Source of the DNA: Myxococcales bacterium 68-20
GTDB taxonomy: Bacteria > Myxococcota_A > Polyangia > Polyangiales > Polyangiaceae
Assembly (NCBI GenBank): GCA_001899635.1
Contig: MKVQ01000023.1
Span: 25,683 to 89,682, forward strand
DNA length: 64,000 bases
Direction of reading: 5' to 3'
Shown piece after piece: positions 16,401-24,588 of the stretch; position 1 is the stretch's first letter, and each line of letters opens with the position of its first letter. Under the pieces are notes generated by a model that was not told the DNA's origin, did no database searches, and saw only the letters and a list, made by a program, of their open reading frames with translations. Both the position numbers and the translations under genes were made by a program.

Positions 16401-17174
16401 TCATACGCGCTGCGAAGCGCCCGCGATGGCCCGCGTCGCACGCGTCTTGGGCGAGCGCAACTCCCTCTCGTTGCGCCGCGCCTGATTGCTGTCGCGCTTC
16501 GATCGGTTCGCGCTCTTGCGCGTCGATTTGCGCGACGGGCGCTCCGCGGCCGAGAGCTCGCGCGCAGAAGTGGCTCGCGCCTGACGCTGCGTCTTGTGGA
16601 TGTGACGGCCACGCAGCGGATGGGCGGTCTTGACCGAACGCGGGGTCAGGTGCCGTTCCTTGGCGGCTTCACGGTCGCGCTCCGCGAGCTCCGCCTCCGT
16701 CTCGCCCCCTCCGAGCGCTTGCGTTCGCCGGACCTCGAGGAGCCTCGGAGCCCCCTCGGCCTTCCGTCGCGCGACCTTGGGCTTGCGTGCGCGATCGCGG
16801 CGCCGTTCGGCCTCCTCGACCTCGCGTCGTACCGCATCGAGGATGGCGTCACCCGCGAGCGCGACGGCCTCTTGCTCGGTCCTCGCGCGAGCCTCGACGT
16901 AGAACTTCGGTGCATCGACGACCTTGACCAGCGTGACCTCGACCCGACACGCCCAGTGGAGCTTCCCCGGCGCGCTGATGATCTGGTCCAAGCGAATGCC
17001 GACCCGACGGATGTGCTTGCCGTACCCCTCGAGCCCCGAACGGACGACACCGACGGCGTGCTCTTCGGCCGTCGTCGGGCGCATGGCGCGTGGATAGAGC
17101 CGGATCTCGAGCTCGGGGGGCGCACCCCAGCCGCCGGCCGCGACGGGCCGTCGGCTCGCATTGAGTTGTTCCAT
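16401..17174 (-). CDS. HPF/RaiA-like ribosome-associated protein with a long basic tail
   Basis: A 257-residue protein. Residues 18-125 fit the S30AE/HPF domain (ELEIRLYPRA, HIRRVGIRLD, RVEVTLVK, FYVEARARTEQEAVALAGDAILDAVRRE). HPF and RaiA bind the 30S decoding channel and silence ribosomes in stationary phase. The family is usually ~100-190 residues. Here a further 130 residues, mostly Arg, Lys, Ala and Ser, form a highly basic tail in place of the known dimerisation domain. It could bind rRNA or DNA. The ATG at 17174 is preceded by no ribosome site but by a sigma-54-like element at fixed close distance. Divergent from the sirtuin gene. Confidence 0.75.
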   Translation of the reverse strand: MEQLNASRRPVAAGGWGAPPELEIRLYPRAMRPTTAEEHAVGVVRSGLEGYGKHIRRVGIRLDQIISAPGKLHWACRVEVTLVKVVDAPKFYVEARARTEQEAVALAGDAILDAVRREVEEAERRRDRARKPKVARRKAEGAPRLLEVRRTQALGGGETEAELAERDREAAKERHLTPRSVKTAHPLRGRHIHKTQRQARATSARELSAAERPSRKSTRKSANRSKRDSNQARRNERELRSPKTRATRAIAGASQRV

Positions 17175-17185
17175 GCTCGAAGCGC

Positions 17186-17201
17186 TGCATGCGGCGTTCC
17201 G
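17186..17201 (-). promoter_or_regulatory. Sigma-54-like element abutting the HPF-like start codon
   Basis: The minus strand reads CGGAACG, CCGC, ATGCA, then 11 bases, then ATG. If used, transcription would begin one base before the start codon, giving a leaderless message. The same layout occurs before the genes at 34989 and 48999. Confidence 0.4.
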
Positions 17202-17260
17202 GTGCCGGGACGAGCTCTCCCACGCACCGCCACCGGGCCCGAGGCGCTACACTCTCTCTC

Positions 17261-18082
17261 GTGTCCGCCGGCATCGAGGAGCTCGTCGATTGTTTGCGCG
17301 GACGCCGCGTCGTCGTCCTCACCGGCGCAGGCGTCAGCACCGAATCCGGCATCCCCGACTACCGTAGCCCCGAGGCTCTCGCGCGCGTGCGCCGCCCGAT
17401 CCAGGGTCCCGAGTTCGTTCGCAGCGCCGCCCTTCGCCGGCGCTACTGGGCGCGCGCCATGGTCGGCTGGGAGCGGTTCCAGGAGGCCCGCCCGTGCTCT
17501 GCCCACCTGGCGATCGCCCGCCTGGAGGCGGCTGGCGTCGTGATCGGGCTGATCACCCAGAACGTCGACCGCCTGCACCACGCCGCGGGGAGCCGCCAGG
17601 TCATCGAGCTCCACGGCGCGCTCGCCGAGACGGTCTGCCTTGATTGCGGCGCCATCGAGGCACGCAATCCCCTCCAGGCCCGGATGCGCGCCCTCAACCC
17701 ATCGTGGATCGACGGGCCCTCGCCGATGGCTCCCGACGGCGATGCGGACTTGCCCGACGAGCTCGTCGAGCATTTCGTCACCCCAGCGTGCCTCCATTGC
17801 GACGGCGTGCTGAAGCCGAACGTCGTCTTCTTCGGACACAACGTCGCCCGGGAGGTCGTCGATCAGGCCTTCGCCAAGGTCGACGATGCCCAGGCCCTCC
17901 TCGTCGCCGGCACCTCTCTCGCGGTCTTCTCGGGCTACCGCTTCCTCCTCCGTGCGGCCGGCCGAAACATCCCGATCGCGATCGTGAACCGAGGTCCGGT
18001 AAGAGGTGAAGAGCGCGCGACGCTCAAGGTCGAAGCCGGCACCGGCGATACCCTCGCGGAGCTCGCGCGATGCCTCACATGA
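17261..18082 (+). CDS. Sirtuin, NAD-dependent protein deacylase (SIRT4-like class II)
   Basis: A 273-residue protein. The GTG at 17261 is the best start since the NAD-binding motif GAGVSTESGIPDYRSPE begins at residue 22. Other motifs are TQNVDRLHHAAGS (99-111), catalytic His118 in ELHG, and the zinc ligands Cys126/Cys129 and Cys177/Cys180. The sequence around RRPIQGPEFVRSAALRRRYWARAMVGW is characteristic of the SIRT4/class II branch rather than CobB or Sir2Af. Class II sirtuins show lipoamidase, ADP-ribosyltransferase and deacylase activities. It lies between the hibernation-factor-like gene and a methyltransferase, 25 bases from the latter, and may couple enzyme acylation to energy state. 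Confidence 0.93.
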   Translation: MSAGIEELVDCLRGRRVVVLTGAGVSTESGIPDYRSPEALARVRRPIQGPEFVRSAALRRRYWARAMVGWERFQEARPCSAHLAIARLEAAGVVIGLITQNVDRLHHAAGSRQVIELHGALAETVCLDCGAIEARNPLQARMRALNPSWIDGPSPMAPDGDADLPDELVEHFVTPACLHCDGVLKPNVVFFGHNVAREVVDQAFAKVDDAQALLVAGTSLAVFSGYRFLLRAAGRNIPIAIVNRGPVRGEERATLKVEAGTGDTLAELARCLT

Positions 18083-18107
18083 CGGCAATGCCACCCGGTG
18101 AAGTGAG

Positions 18108-18665
18108 ATGAAGGGCATCGAAGGCTGGTTCTCCGAGGATGAAGGGCGCTGGTACGCGCGTTTCGCGCGCGCCCTCCGCGGCGGCATCTTCGTGGAGGTT
18201 GGATCGTGGAAGGGCCGGAGCACGTCCTTCATCGGCCGCATCTGCAACGAGAACGGCACACGCCTGGTGTGCGTGGACCACTGGAACGGTTCGCGCGACG
18301 TGCTCGCGAATCGCTACCTGACGGCGCTCGCGGCCGAGGACGTGGAGGCGACCTTCCGCGCCAACATGATGGCCCTCGGGATCAGCGTCGAGGTCATCGT
18401 CGAGCCCTCGACCATCGCTGCCGCCCGGTTCGAGCCCCACAGCATCGACCGCGTGTTCCTCGACGGGAGCCACGACGGCGCGAGCGTCGCGGAGGATCTC
18501 GTCGCCTGGAGCGAACGTCTCCGCCCCGACGGCATCCTCGCCGGTCACGACTACTCGTTCAGGCACCCCGAGCTCTGCGCCGCCGTCGACGCGTTCGCTT
18601 CGGAGCGTGGCCTCGTCGTACGGCGAGGCCCGCGAGACATCTACTGGCTCGAGCGCTCGGGATAG
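18108..18665 (+). CDS. Class I SAM-dependent methyltransferase (Methyltransf_24 type)
   Basis: A 185-residue protein. The SAM-binding motif I is IFVEVGSWKGRSTSFIG (27-43). An acidic residue in LVCVDHWNG ends strand 2, and IDRVFLDGSHDGASVAEDLVAWSERLRPDGILAGHDY contains the motif IV/post-IV pattern of sugar- and antibiotic-type O-methyltransferases. The target is not known. It follows the sirtuin gene by 25 bases on the same strand and could be co-transcribed, although the functions show no obvious link. It converges on the VWA gene with only ten bases between stop codons. Confidence 0.85.
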   Translation: MKGIEGWFSEDEGRWYARFARALRGGIFVEVGSWKGRSTSFIGRICNENGTRLVCVDHWNGSRDVLANRYLTALAAEDVEATFRANMMALGISVEVIVEPSTIAAARFEPHSIDRVFLDGSHDGASVAEDLVAWSERLRPDGILAGHDYSFRHPELCAAVDAFASERGLVVRRGPRDIYWLERSG

Positions 18666-18675
18666 CGTGCACGGG

Positions 18676-21168
18676 CTACGGTGGTCGTGGCCCGTCGACC
18701 GCTGCACGGACCGCACGAAGTGAATTCGCCACGGCGGCGGGGAACTCGCGGAGGACGGCGCGGTAGCGCGCCGGGGTGAGGGCGGCGTCGGGCAGGAGGC
18801 GCTCCAGGAGCTCGATCGCGTCCGCCTGGCGCGCGATCGGCGAGCCGCCGAGGAGGACGACGACCTCCGCGACCGACGCGAGCGCGCAGCACGCGGCGTC
18901 GACGTCGTCACGCTCCTTCGTTCCGGGCCGCGGCAGCTGCTCCGGAGAGGGCGCCGGGGGCGGCTCGGGGAACCAGCGCGCATATCGAGCCGCGAGCGCC
19001 ACACGATCCTTCCGGAGCGCCTCGTGGCGCGCCCGCTCGCCGTCGCCGTGATCGTCCGTGAGGCCGACCTCGCGTCGTGCCTGCGCCTCCTCCTCGAGCC
19101 GCTCGAGCGCCGCGACGTCGCGCCCCCGGTCGATCGACTCGAGCTCGTCCAGCAGGCCGGCGACCTCGTCGTCGAGCGCGCGTGCGAGCTTCTGCGGGTC
19201 CCTCGTGAGCTCGGTCCATCGGTCCGGCGGGTGGAGCGCCAGATCCCCCGTGAGAGCCCCCTCCGTGATCTCACGAAGCTCTTCGTCGTCGAGGAAGTGG
19301 TAGAAGGCCGCCTCGCCCTTCGCTCGCTGGCGCGAGACCAGGCCGCGGAGCGCAGGATTCTCCATCCCGAGCGCGATCACGCTGACGCCGATCGGTAGAC
19401 CTGCAAGCGCGTTGCGCGCCGCGATGATCGACTCCTCGTCGACGTCCGACTCCCCATCCGTGACGAGCACGATCTGCGCGCTCGCGAGGTCGGGATCGAG
19501 CGCCCGCGCTTCGGCGATCTGCGCGAGACTTCCGAGCAGGGCGAGCTGGATGTCGGTCCCCCCCGTGCGCCGGGTCGTGACGACGTCGCGAATGGCGTCG
19601 CGGGCGCCCGCCACGCTGTCGATCCGTGACACGATGCCGAGCGCTTCGTCGAAGTAGCGATAGAAGAGCGTGCAGCGGGTATCGCCCGGCTCCTCGAGCC
19701 GGCGCGTCAGCGTCGAGAGCTCCGCGACCAGGATCGCGTCGCGCACGCGAGCCCGCGCCCCGAGCATCGAGCCGGAGCCGTCGAGCACGTAGACCCGCAC
19801 CTCTCCGCGCATCACCACGCGCGTCCGTCGCTCGACCTCCTCGCGCACGAAGCGGCGCGCGAACAGGCGGCCGGTCGCGAGGTCGAGGAGGATGCTGCGC
19901 GGATCGCCGATGACGGCGTCGCGGAGGTCGTTCACGTCCTCGGCCGGCATCAAGACGAGGTCCTGGGTCGGGTGGCGAACCATCCGGAGGATGCGTCGTT
20001 CCTCGGCGAGCCGCACCGGAGCGAGCGCACCGCCGACCTCGAAGAGACCGTCGGCGGCGACGGCGGCCCGGAGAATCGCCCTGTCGGAGTGCTCGGGCAG
20101 GTAATCGAGAAACGCTTCGGCCGCCATGCGCTCGCTCGGTAGGCCGCCGAGACCGAGCCGCGCGAGGGCGTCGCCGCGCGCGCCGTCGACGGCGGACTTC
20201 ACCGCCACCGCGGCAGCGCCGAGGACCTCGTTCGCCGAGCGATCGAGCGACGCCGCCGCTGCGTCCGGCGCGCCGCCGGACCAGATCCGCGCGAGTGCGC
20301 GGCTCGTCCGCCGAGCGACGTCGCGATCCCCTGCGGAGAGCGCACTCGCATCGAGCGCCGAGATCGCCGCGTAGAGACGTGCCGGGTCGCGACGCGCCAG
20401 CGCCTGACGCGCCTGATGGACGAGCGACACGGACACATCGACCCCTGCCGCCTCGAGTCGATCGATACGCGTGATCTCGCGCGCGATGTAGCCGGTGCGC
20501 TCGCGCACTCCCTCGCGAACGAGCGGGAGCGCCGCCGATGCCTCGAGGAGGCGCTGCCGCGCGGCGACGAGAAGGCGCCGCTTTCGGCCGAGCACGAGGG
20601 TCTCCGCGCGAGCGGCCGCCATCAGATGATCGATCGCGGCAAGCTCGAGATCGACGAGCCGGGCGTCCTCGACGTCGGGATGCTGGTCGATGGGCACCTC
20701 GAGCGGCGTCCGGCCCTCGCGCCGAAGGACGAGCGGCGGGAGGAGCGCGCTGGAATCGGTCTTCGCAACCACGCGCGCGAGCGCCTCGTCGGGTCGCTTC
20801 TCGAGCGCCAGATCGATCGCCGCTTCGGCGATCTCGAGCACGCCGAAGACGCGCCGCAGCCAGAGCGCGTGCGCGACGGGCGCCCGCTTCTTCACGATCG
20901 CCACGCGCTCGACAGCGAGGACGTTCCGCTCCAGCTCGTCGATGGCGGCGCCGAGCTTGACCTTCGCTCCCGCCGGATCGCTCGTCGTCTCGTCCGCGCG
21001 CAGAGCGGCGATCAGCGTCTCGAGCGCCGTCGCGTCGATGCTGGCGCGCCACTTCGCGATCGCGAGCAGCGGGCGCGCCACCCGGAAGAGGAGCTGCGAC
21101 TCGATCGCATCCGGGCCGCGCACCACCCGCTCGAGGCGCTCACCGATCGCGCCGAGCCGCTCGCTCAC
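18676..21168 (-). CDS. VWA-domain protein, partner of the MoxR-type ATPase
   Basis: An 830-residue soluble protein. The first ~440 residues are alpha-helical without recognised domain. Residues about 455-650 are a von Willebrand A domain with an intact MIDAS: D463-x-S-x-S (VLDGSGSMLG), a Thr in TGGTDIQ and the Asp in LVTDGESD. A C-terminal helical segment follows. The protein starts with GTG at 21168, and its start overlaps the stop of the upstream ATPase gene as GTGA, so the two are translationally coupled. MoxR and VWA proteins work as pairs (RavA-ViaA, NorQ-NorD, CoxD-CoxE) that remodel or load metal centres into targets. Here no target enzyme is adjacent. Confidence 0.88.
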   Translation of the reverse strand: MSERLGAIGERLERVVRGPDAIESQLLFRVARPLLAIAKWRASIDATALETLIAALRADETTSDPAGAKVKLGAAIDELERNVLAVERVAIVKKRAPVAHALWLRRVFGVLEIAEAAIDLALEKRPDEALARVVAKTDSSALLPPLVLRREGRTPLEVPIDQHPDVEDARLVDLELAAIDHLMAAARAETLVLGRKRRLLVAARQRLLEASAALPLVREGVRERTGYIAREITRIDRLEAAGVDVSVSLVHQARQALARRDPARLYAAISALDASALSAGDRDVARRTSRALARIWSGGAPDAAAASLDRSANEVLGAAAVAVKSAVDGARGDALARLGLGGLPSERMAAEAFLDYLPEHSDRAILRAAVAADGLFEVGGALAPVRLAEERRILRMVRHPTQDLVLMPAEDVNDLRDAVIGDPRSILLDLATGRLFARRFVREEVERRTRVVMRGEVRVYVLDGSGSMLGARARVRDAILVAELSTLTRRLEEPGDTRCTLFYRYFDEALGIVSRIDSVAGARDAIRDVVTTRRTGGTDIQLALLGSLAQIAEARALDPDLASAQIVLVTDGESDVDEESIIAARNALAGLPIGVSVIALGMENPALRGLVSRQRAKGEAAFYHFLDDEELREITEGALTGDLALHPPDRWTELTRDPQKLARALDDEVAGLLDELESIDRGRDVAALERLEEEAQARREVGLTDDHGDGERARHEALRKDRVALAARYARWFPEPPPAPSPEQLPRPGTKERDDVDAACCALASVAEVVVLLGGSPIARQADAIELLERLLPDAALTPARYRAVLREFPAAVANSLRAVRAAVDGPRPP

Positions 21169-23819
21169 GACTTCGCCGGTCTCGCGGCGGCCGGGCCGAG
21201 GAGCTCCGACCACGCAGCGTCCGCTCGGCCGCGCCGGAGCGCGCTCAACGCACGGCTCGACTCGGCCTCGACCGCATCGATGCGAGACCGCATCGACGCG
21301 ACCCGCTCACCTGCGTCGGGGAAGACATCCCCGACGACGCGACTCTCGAGCGCGAAGCGGAGAAGCGCGCCCTCGTCACGCGTGACGTGGAAGAACTTGC
21401 TCTCTGCAAGCGAGGTGACCGCGGCCTCCACGCGCGAGATCTGCCCCGAGTCTGCGGCCTCGACGGCGTCCTTCGCGAGCCTTCGCCACCACGCCTCGAC
21501 GAGAGACACGGCGCGGTCGATGCGCGCGAGGTCGAGCTCGACGATCTCGCCCCGGAGATCGTCCGGCAGCGCACCGATGAACGTCGCGATGCCCCCGACG
21601 AGCTCCTCGGCCGATCCGCTCGCCACCGGCTTCTCGGGAGCGATCCGGAGCGCGAGCTCCACGGTCGTGTACGCCAGCGAGACCCGCTGCTCCGCCGCGC
21701 GGAGGTCGCGATACGCCGCGAAGTCCGCGCGCTCCGGCCGCCTCGCCGACGGGAGCTTCTTCTCTCCGCGAGCGAGCGCCGTCACCGCGAAGCGAAGCAC
21801 GGTCGCCTTCGGGATGACGTTCTGGAGACCTGCCTCCCGGAGGTGTTCGACGAGGCCCCCGACCTGCGCGACGAGCTCGACGCGATCCGCCGTGTCGACG
21901 CGCTCGAACGCCGCTCGAACGAGCGGCTCGATCCGCGGAGCGACGACCCGCGACTTGAGCGAGTCTGCGCGCCCGCCCAGCACCGCGAGGCGGGCGCCCG
22001 TCGCATCGATGTGCGTGAGCACGGGCTCGAGCGTGGCCAGGAGCACGCCGAACCGCTCCGGTCCGAGGCGCTCGAGCCCGCGGGCGACGGCTTCACGAAA
22101 GGCCCGATCCCAGATCTCGACGAGCTCGTCCTCGACCCTCGCGACCGCGAGACCGATCGCGCGATCGAACGTGTCCGCCATCGGCTCCTCGGCGCCGGCG
22201 GCGCGGAGCCTCGCGCATGTCTCGAGGAGTCGTTCGAGACCGTCGAGCCCGCGCGTGGCACGCGATGGCGCTCCGTCGACCGATCGTCCGACGCCGTCAC
22301 GCTCGTCGAGCGATGCCCCGACCGCGGCGCTCGCAAGCGCCGCGGAGTCGAGCAGGATCCGGATCGCCCTCCCCCGCAGCCAGCGCGCGACGGGCCGTGT
22401 GGTACCGCTCGCCTTCTCGAGCCCGTCGGCGAGCTGGGCGAGCTCCGCGACGACGTCCTCGGTCGCTGCGTGCGGCCCTGCACCTGCAGTCGCGCCGACG
22501 CGAAGCGCGCGTTCGGCGAGATGTGCGAGCGTGGTGTCGAGAAGGCTCGCGGCCTGGAGCGCGCCGGCGCCGCCGCTGTCACTCACTTGCGCGAGCTTCA
22601 CCGCCGTCTCGATCAGCGCGGCCGGGGCCGGTCGACCACCGCCTGCGCCTGCCTCGGATGCGAGCGTCTTTTCGACCTCGCGCTCGAGCGCCCCGATGTC
22701 GGCGACCTCCCGGGGCGCACTACGCGCGGTCTTCGGAACGCGCGCCAGAGCGCGTTCGAAGATCTCCCGCTCGGTCCGGAGGATCGAAAGCTGACGACGC
22801 TCCCGCGGATCGGTCTCCTTCTCGAGCAGCCGCCCGACCTTCTCGTGAGCGGGGCCCGAGAGGAGGAGGCTCAGGCGGAGCATCGCCAGATCGCGGTGCT
22901 CGACCTCGAAGGATCGCGCTCCGTCGTTCATGATCGCGTCATAGACGCAGATCGCCCGCAGGATCCGCCCGAGGCGCACCGCAGTGCGGGTCGAGAGGTA
23001 ACGCGTCGGGAGGAACGTCGGGTCGTGCTTCGCCGCGGTCGCGAGGTCCGCGTCGACGAGCTCGCAGAGCGTGCACAGCGCCGAGCAGATCTCGTCGGGT
23101 ACGACCACCCGGTCGACCGCTGCTTGCAGCGCGTCGAGGTCCTGGATCGTGAGCAGCGAGACGAGCGAACGCGGGCGCGTGCCGCCGAGCTGCGAGCGCA
23201 CGACGCGCCCGAGGCTCGACGGGTCGCCGAAGCCCTTCGGAACGAACGAGACGAAGGCGATCCGGTCGACGAACGCGAGCAGCGTCTCGCGGGAGCCCTC
23301 GAGGACTTCGGCGAGATACCGGTTCGTCGTCATGAGCGCGCACTCGATCTCTCCGGACGTCGTCTTCGTGCCCTGCTTGAGCTCGCGCTCGTGGAGCACG
23401 TTGAGCGTCGTCCGGAGGAGCATGTCGCGTCCGTCGAGCACCTCGTCGAGGAACGCATGCACCGCGCCGAGCATGCCCTCGTCCGTGAAGTGCTCGGTGC
23501 GCCCCGTCTGCATCAACGTCTTGAAGTCGATCGGACCGACGAGGTCCGTCTGGACGGTGCTCTCGGTGAACTGGCGCGCGAAGACGCTCGGCTTCCCCGT
23601 CCGCGCGTCGACGATGCGCCCGAGCACCGCCGCCGCGATCCCGCTCTTCGCGGTCCCCGGCGGCCCGGTCATGAGGACGTGCTCGCGGGCAAGCAACGCG
23701 AGCGCCACCTGCGCGAGGAGGTCGTCACGCTCGACGAACGTCCGTCCGAGCTCGTTGAAGAACCCCCGAAAGCGCTCCGAGGCAGCACGGAGCTCCGCGG
23801 TCGACGTCGCAATGCTCAT
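21165..23819 (-). CDS. MoxR/RavA-like AAA+ ATPase with long C-terminal helical extension
   Basis: An 884-residue protein. The N-terminal ~320 residues are a MoxR-type AAA+ module: Walker A GPPGTAKS (52-59), a Walker B FLDEV (123-127), sensor 1 in LMTTNRYL and an arginine-finger region near VDRIAFVSF. The Walker A spelling and the LLRTTLNVLHERELKQG stretch are closest to RavA. RavA itself is 498 residues. Here over 500 additional residues form a long, almost purely helical C-terminus unlike the LARA domain. The first gene of a two-gene operon with the VWA protein. It probably forms hexamers that act with the VWA partner as a chaperone. The target is unknown. Confidence 0.88.
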   Translation of the reverse strand: MSIATSTAELRAASERFRGFFNELGRTFVERDDLLAQVALALLAREHVLMTGPPGTAKSGIAAAVLGRIVDARTGKPSVFARQFTESTVQTDLVGPIDFKTLMQTGRTEHFTDEGMLGAVHAFLDEVLDGRDMLLRTTLNVLHERELKQGTKTTSGEIECALMTTNRYLAEVLEGSRETLLAFVDRIAFVSFVPKGFGDPSSLGRVVRSQLGGTRPRSLVSLLTIQDLDALQAAVDRVVVPDEICSALCTLCELVDADLATAAKHDPTFLPTRYLSTRTAVRLGRILRAICVYDAIMNDGARSFEVEHRDLAMLRLSLLLSGPAHEKVGRLLEKETDPRERRQLSILRTEREIFERALARVPKTARSAPREVADIGALEREVEKTLASEAGAGGGRPAPAALIETAVKLAQVSDSGGAGALQAASLLDTTLAHLAERALRVGATAGAGPHAATEDVVAELAQLADGLEKASGTTRPVARWLRGRAIRILLDSAALASAAVGASLDERDGVGRSVDGAPSRATRGLDGLERLLETCARLRAAGAEEPMADTFDRAIGLAVARVEDELVEIWDRAFREAVARGLERLGPERFGVLLATLEPVLTHIDATGARLAVLGGRADSLKSRVVAPRIEPLVRAAFERVDTADRVELVAQVGGLVEHLREAGLQNVIPKATVLRFAVTALARGEKKLPSARRPERADFAAYRDLRAAEQRVSLAYTTVELALRIAPEKPVASGSAEELVGGIATFIGALPDDLRGEIVELDLARIDRAVSLVEAWWRRLAKDAVEAADSGQISRVEAAVTSLAESKFFHVTRDEGALLRFALESRVVGDVFPDAGERVASMRSRIDAVEAESSRALSALRRGRADAAWSELLGPAAARPAKS

Positions 23820-24149
23820 CAGGAGCGAGCGTAGAACATTCTCGACCTCGCCGTCGCACCGGTCGAGAGCGTTACGTCGCAGGGCAGCCGTCCGGCGCCC
23901 CGCTCCTCGGCCCCGCGTGAGGCGGCCGGCGGGTGCGAGCGCTTGCGATGGTCGCACGAGGCGAGTCGCGACGGCGAGAGGCACGCCAGCACGGGCGCGC
24001 GACACCTCGTCATGGTCTCCGCGAAGCGCTTGCCCAGGATGGCGACTAGACGCCCGCCCCGCGTGGCCAAGTGCTCGACAACGCCATCACGCATGCAGCT
24101 TGCGTGACTCTTCAGGCCGAGATGCATGTGCGTCTCAAGGAGGTGAGTG
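23820..24149. other. 330-base region between divergent genes
   Basis: This stretch holds the promoters of the ATPase/VWA operon and of the small Tat-type lipoprotein. I found one clear structure in it, the dyad at 24087-24107, and no gene. Confidence 0.5.
24087..24107. promoter_or_regulatory. Perfect 7-bp dyad upstream of the lipoprotein gene
   Basis: TCACGCA and TGCGTGA are separated by TGCAGCT, giving a 21-base symmetric element 42 bases before the ATG at 24150. Position and symmetry fit an operator or activator site. Confidence 0.4.
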
Positions 24150-24545
24150 ATGGACCGACGCGCGTTCCTGAAAGACGCAGCAGTCACGCTGCTCGTCCTG
24201 CCGTTCGGGACCTTCCTCGTCCATTGCGGCAATGACAAGAAGGCCGCGACCGAGGAGGACGACACGCCCCCCGATGCCCCGCCGCGCAAGGAGGGCTCGA
24301 ACGGCCGCTACACGTCGAGCGAGACGGACGGCCACTCGCACAGCATCATGGTCCCGCTCGCGGCGTTCAAGGAGGAGGCGCCGGTGGGAGGCATCACCGG
24401 CCTGACGACCGAGGCGCAGAGCCACCAGCATCGCTTCACGATCGACCAGGAGGCGCTGCGACGCGTCGGAGAAGGTGAGATCGCGAAGATCGAGACCGAC
24501 ATCCAGGCCGAGCACACGCACGTCTTCACGATCGTGAAGCTCTAG
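24150..24545 (+). CDS. Small exported lipoprotein with Tat-like leader and His-rich core
   Basis: A 131-residue protein preceded by AAGGAGGTGA, a full match to the anti-Shine-Dalgarno, so it may be highly expressed. GTG at 24147 is an alternative start. The leader MDRRAFLKDAAVTLLVLPFG resembles Tat signals, and a Cys at 27 (VHCGND) fits a lipobox. The mature part is polar with an Asp/Pro-rich linker, then a domain rich in His: DGHSHSIMVP, SHQHRFTID and AEHTHVFTIVKL. The spacing of HSHS, HQH and HTH suggests metal binding (copper or zinc), which is an inference. Family not known to me by name. A bidirectional hairpin follows. Confidence 0.8.
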   Translation: MDRRAFLKDAAVTLLVLPFGTFLVHCGNDKKAATEEDDTPPDAPPRKEGSNGRYTSSETDGHSHSIMVPLAAFKEEAPVGGITGLTTEAQSHQHRFTIDQEALRRVGEGEIAKIETDIQAEHTHVFTIVKL

Positions 24546-24569
24546 GCCGCGTGCAGGTTCGCACGCGGC
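24546..24569. terminator. Perfect 9-bp hairpin between convergent genes
   Basis: GCCGCGTGC-AGGTTC-GCACGCGGC, starting at the stop of the lipoprotein gene and lying 20 bases past the stop of rlmN on the other strand. It probably ends both messages. Confidence 0.65.
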
Positions 24570-24588
24570 ACACACGCGCTACGCGCTC

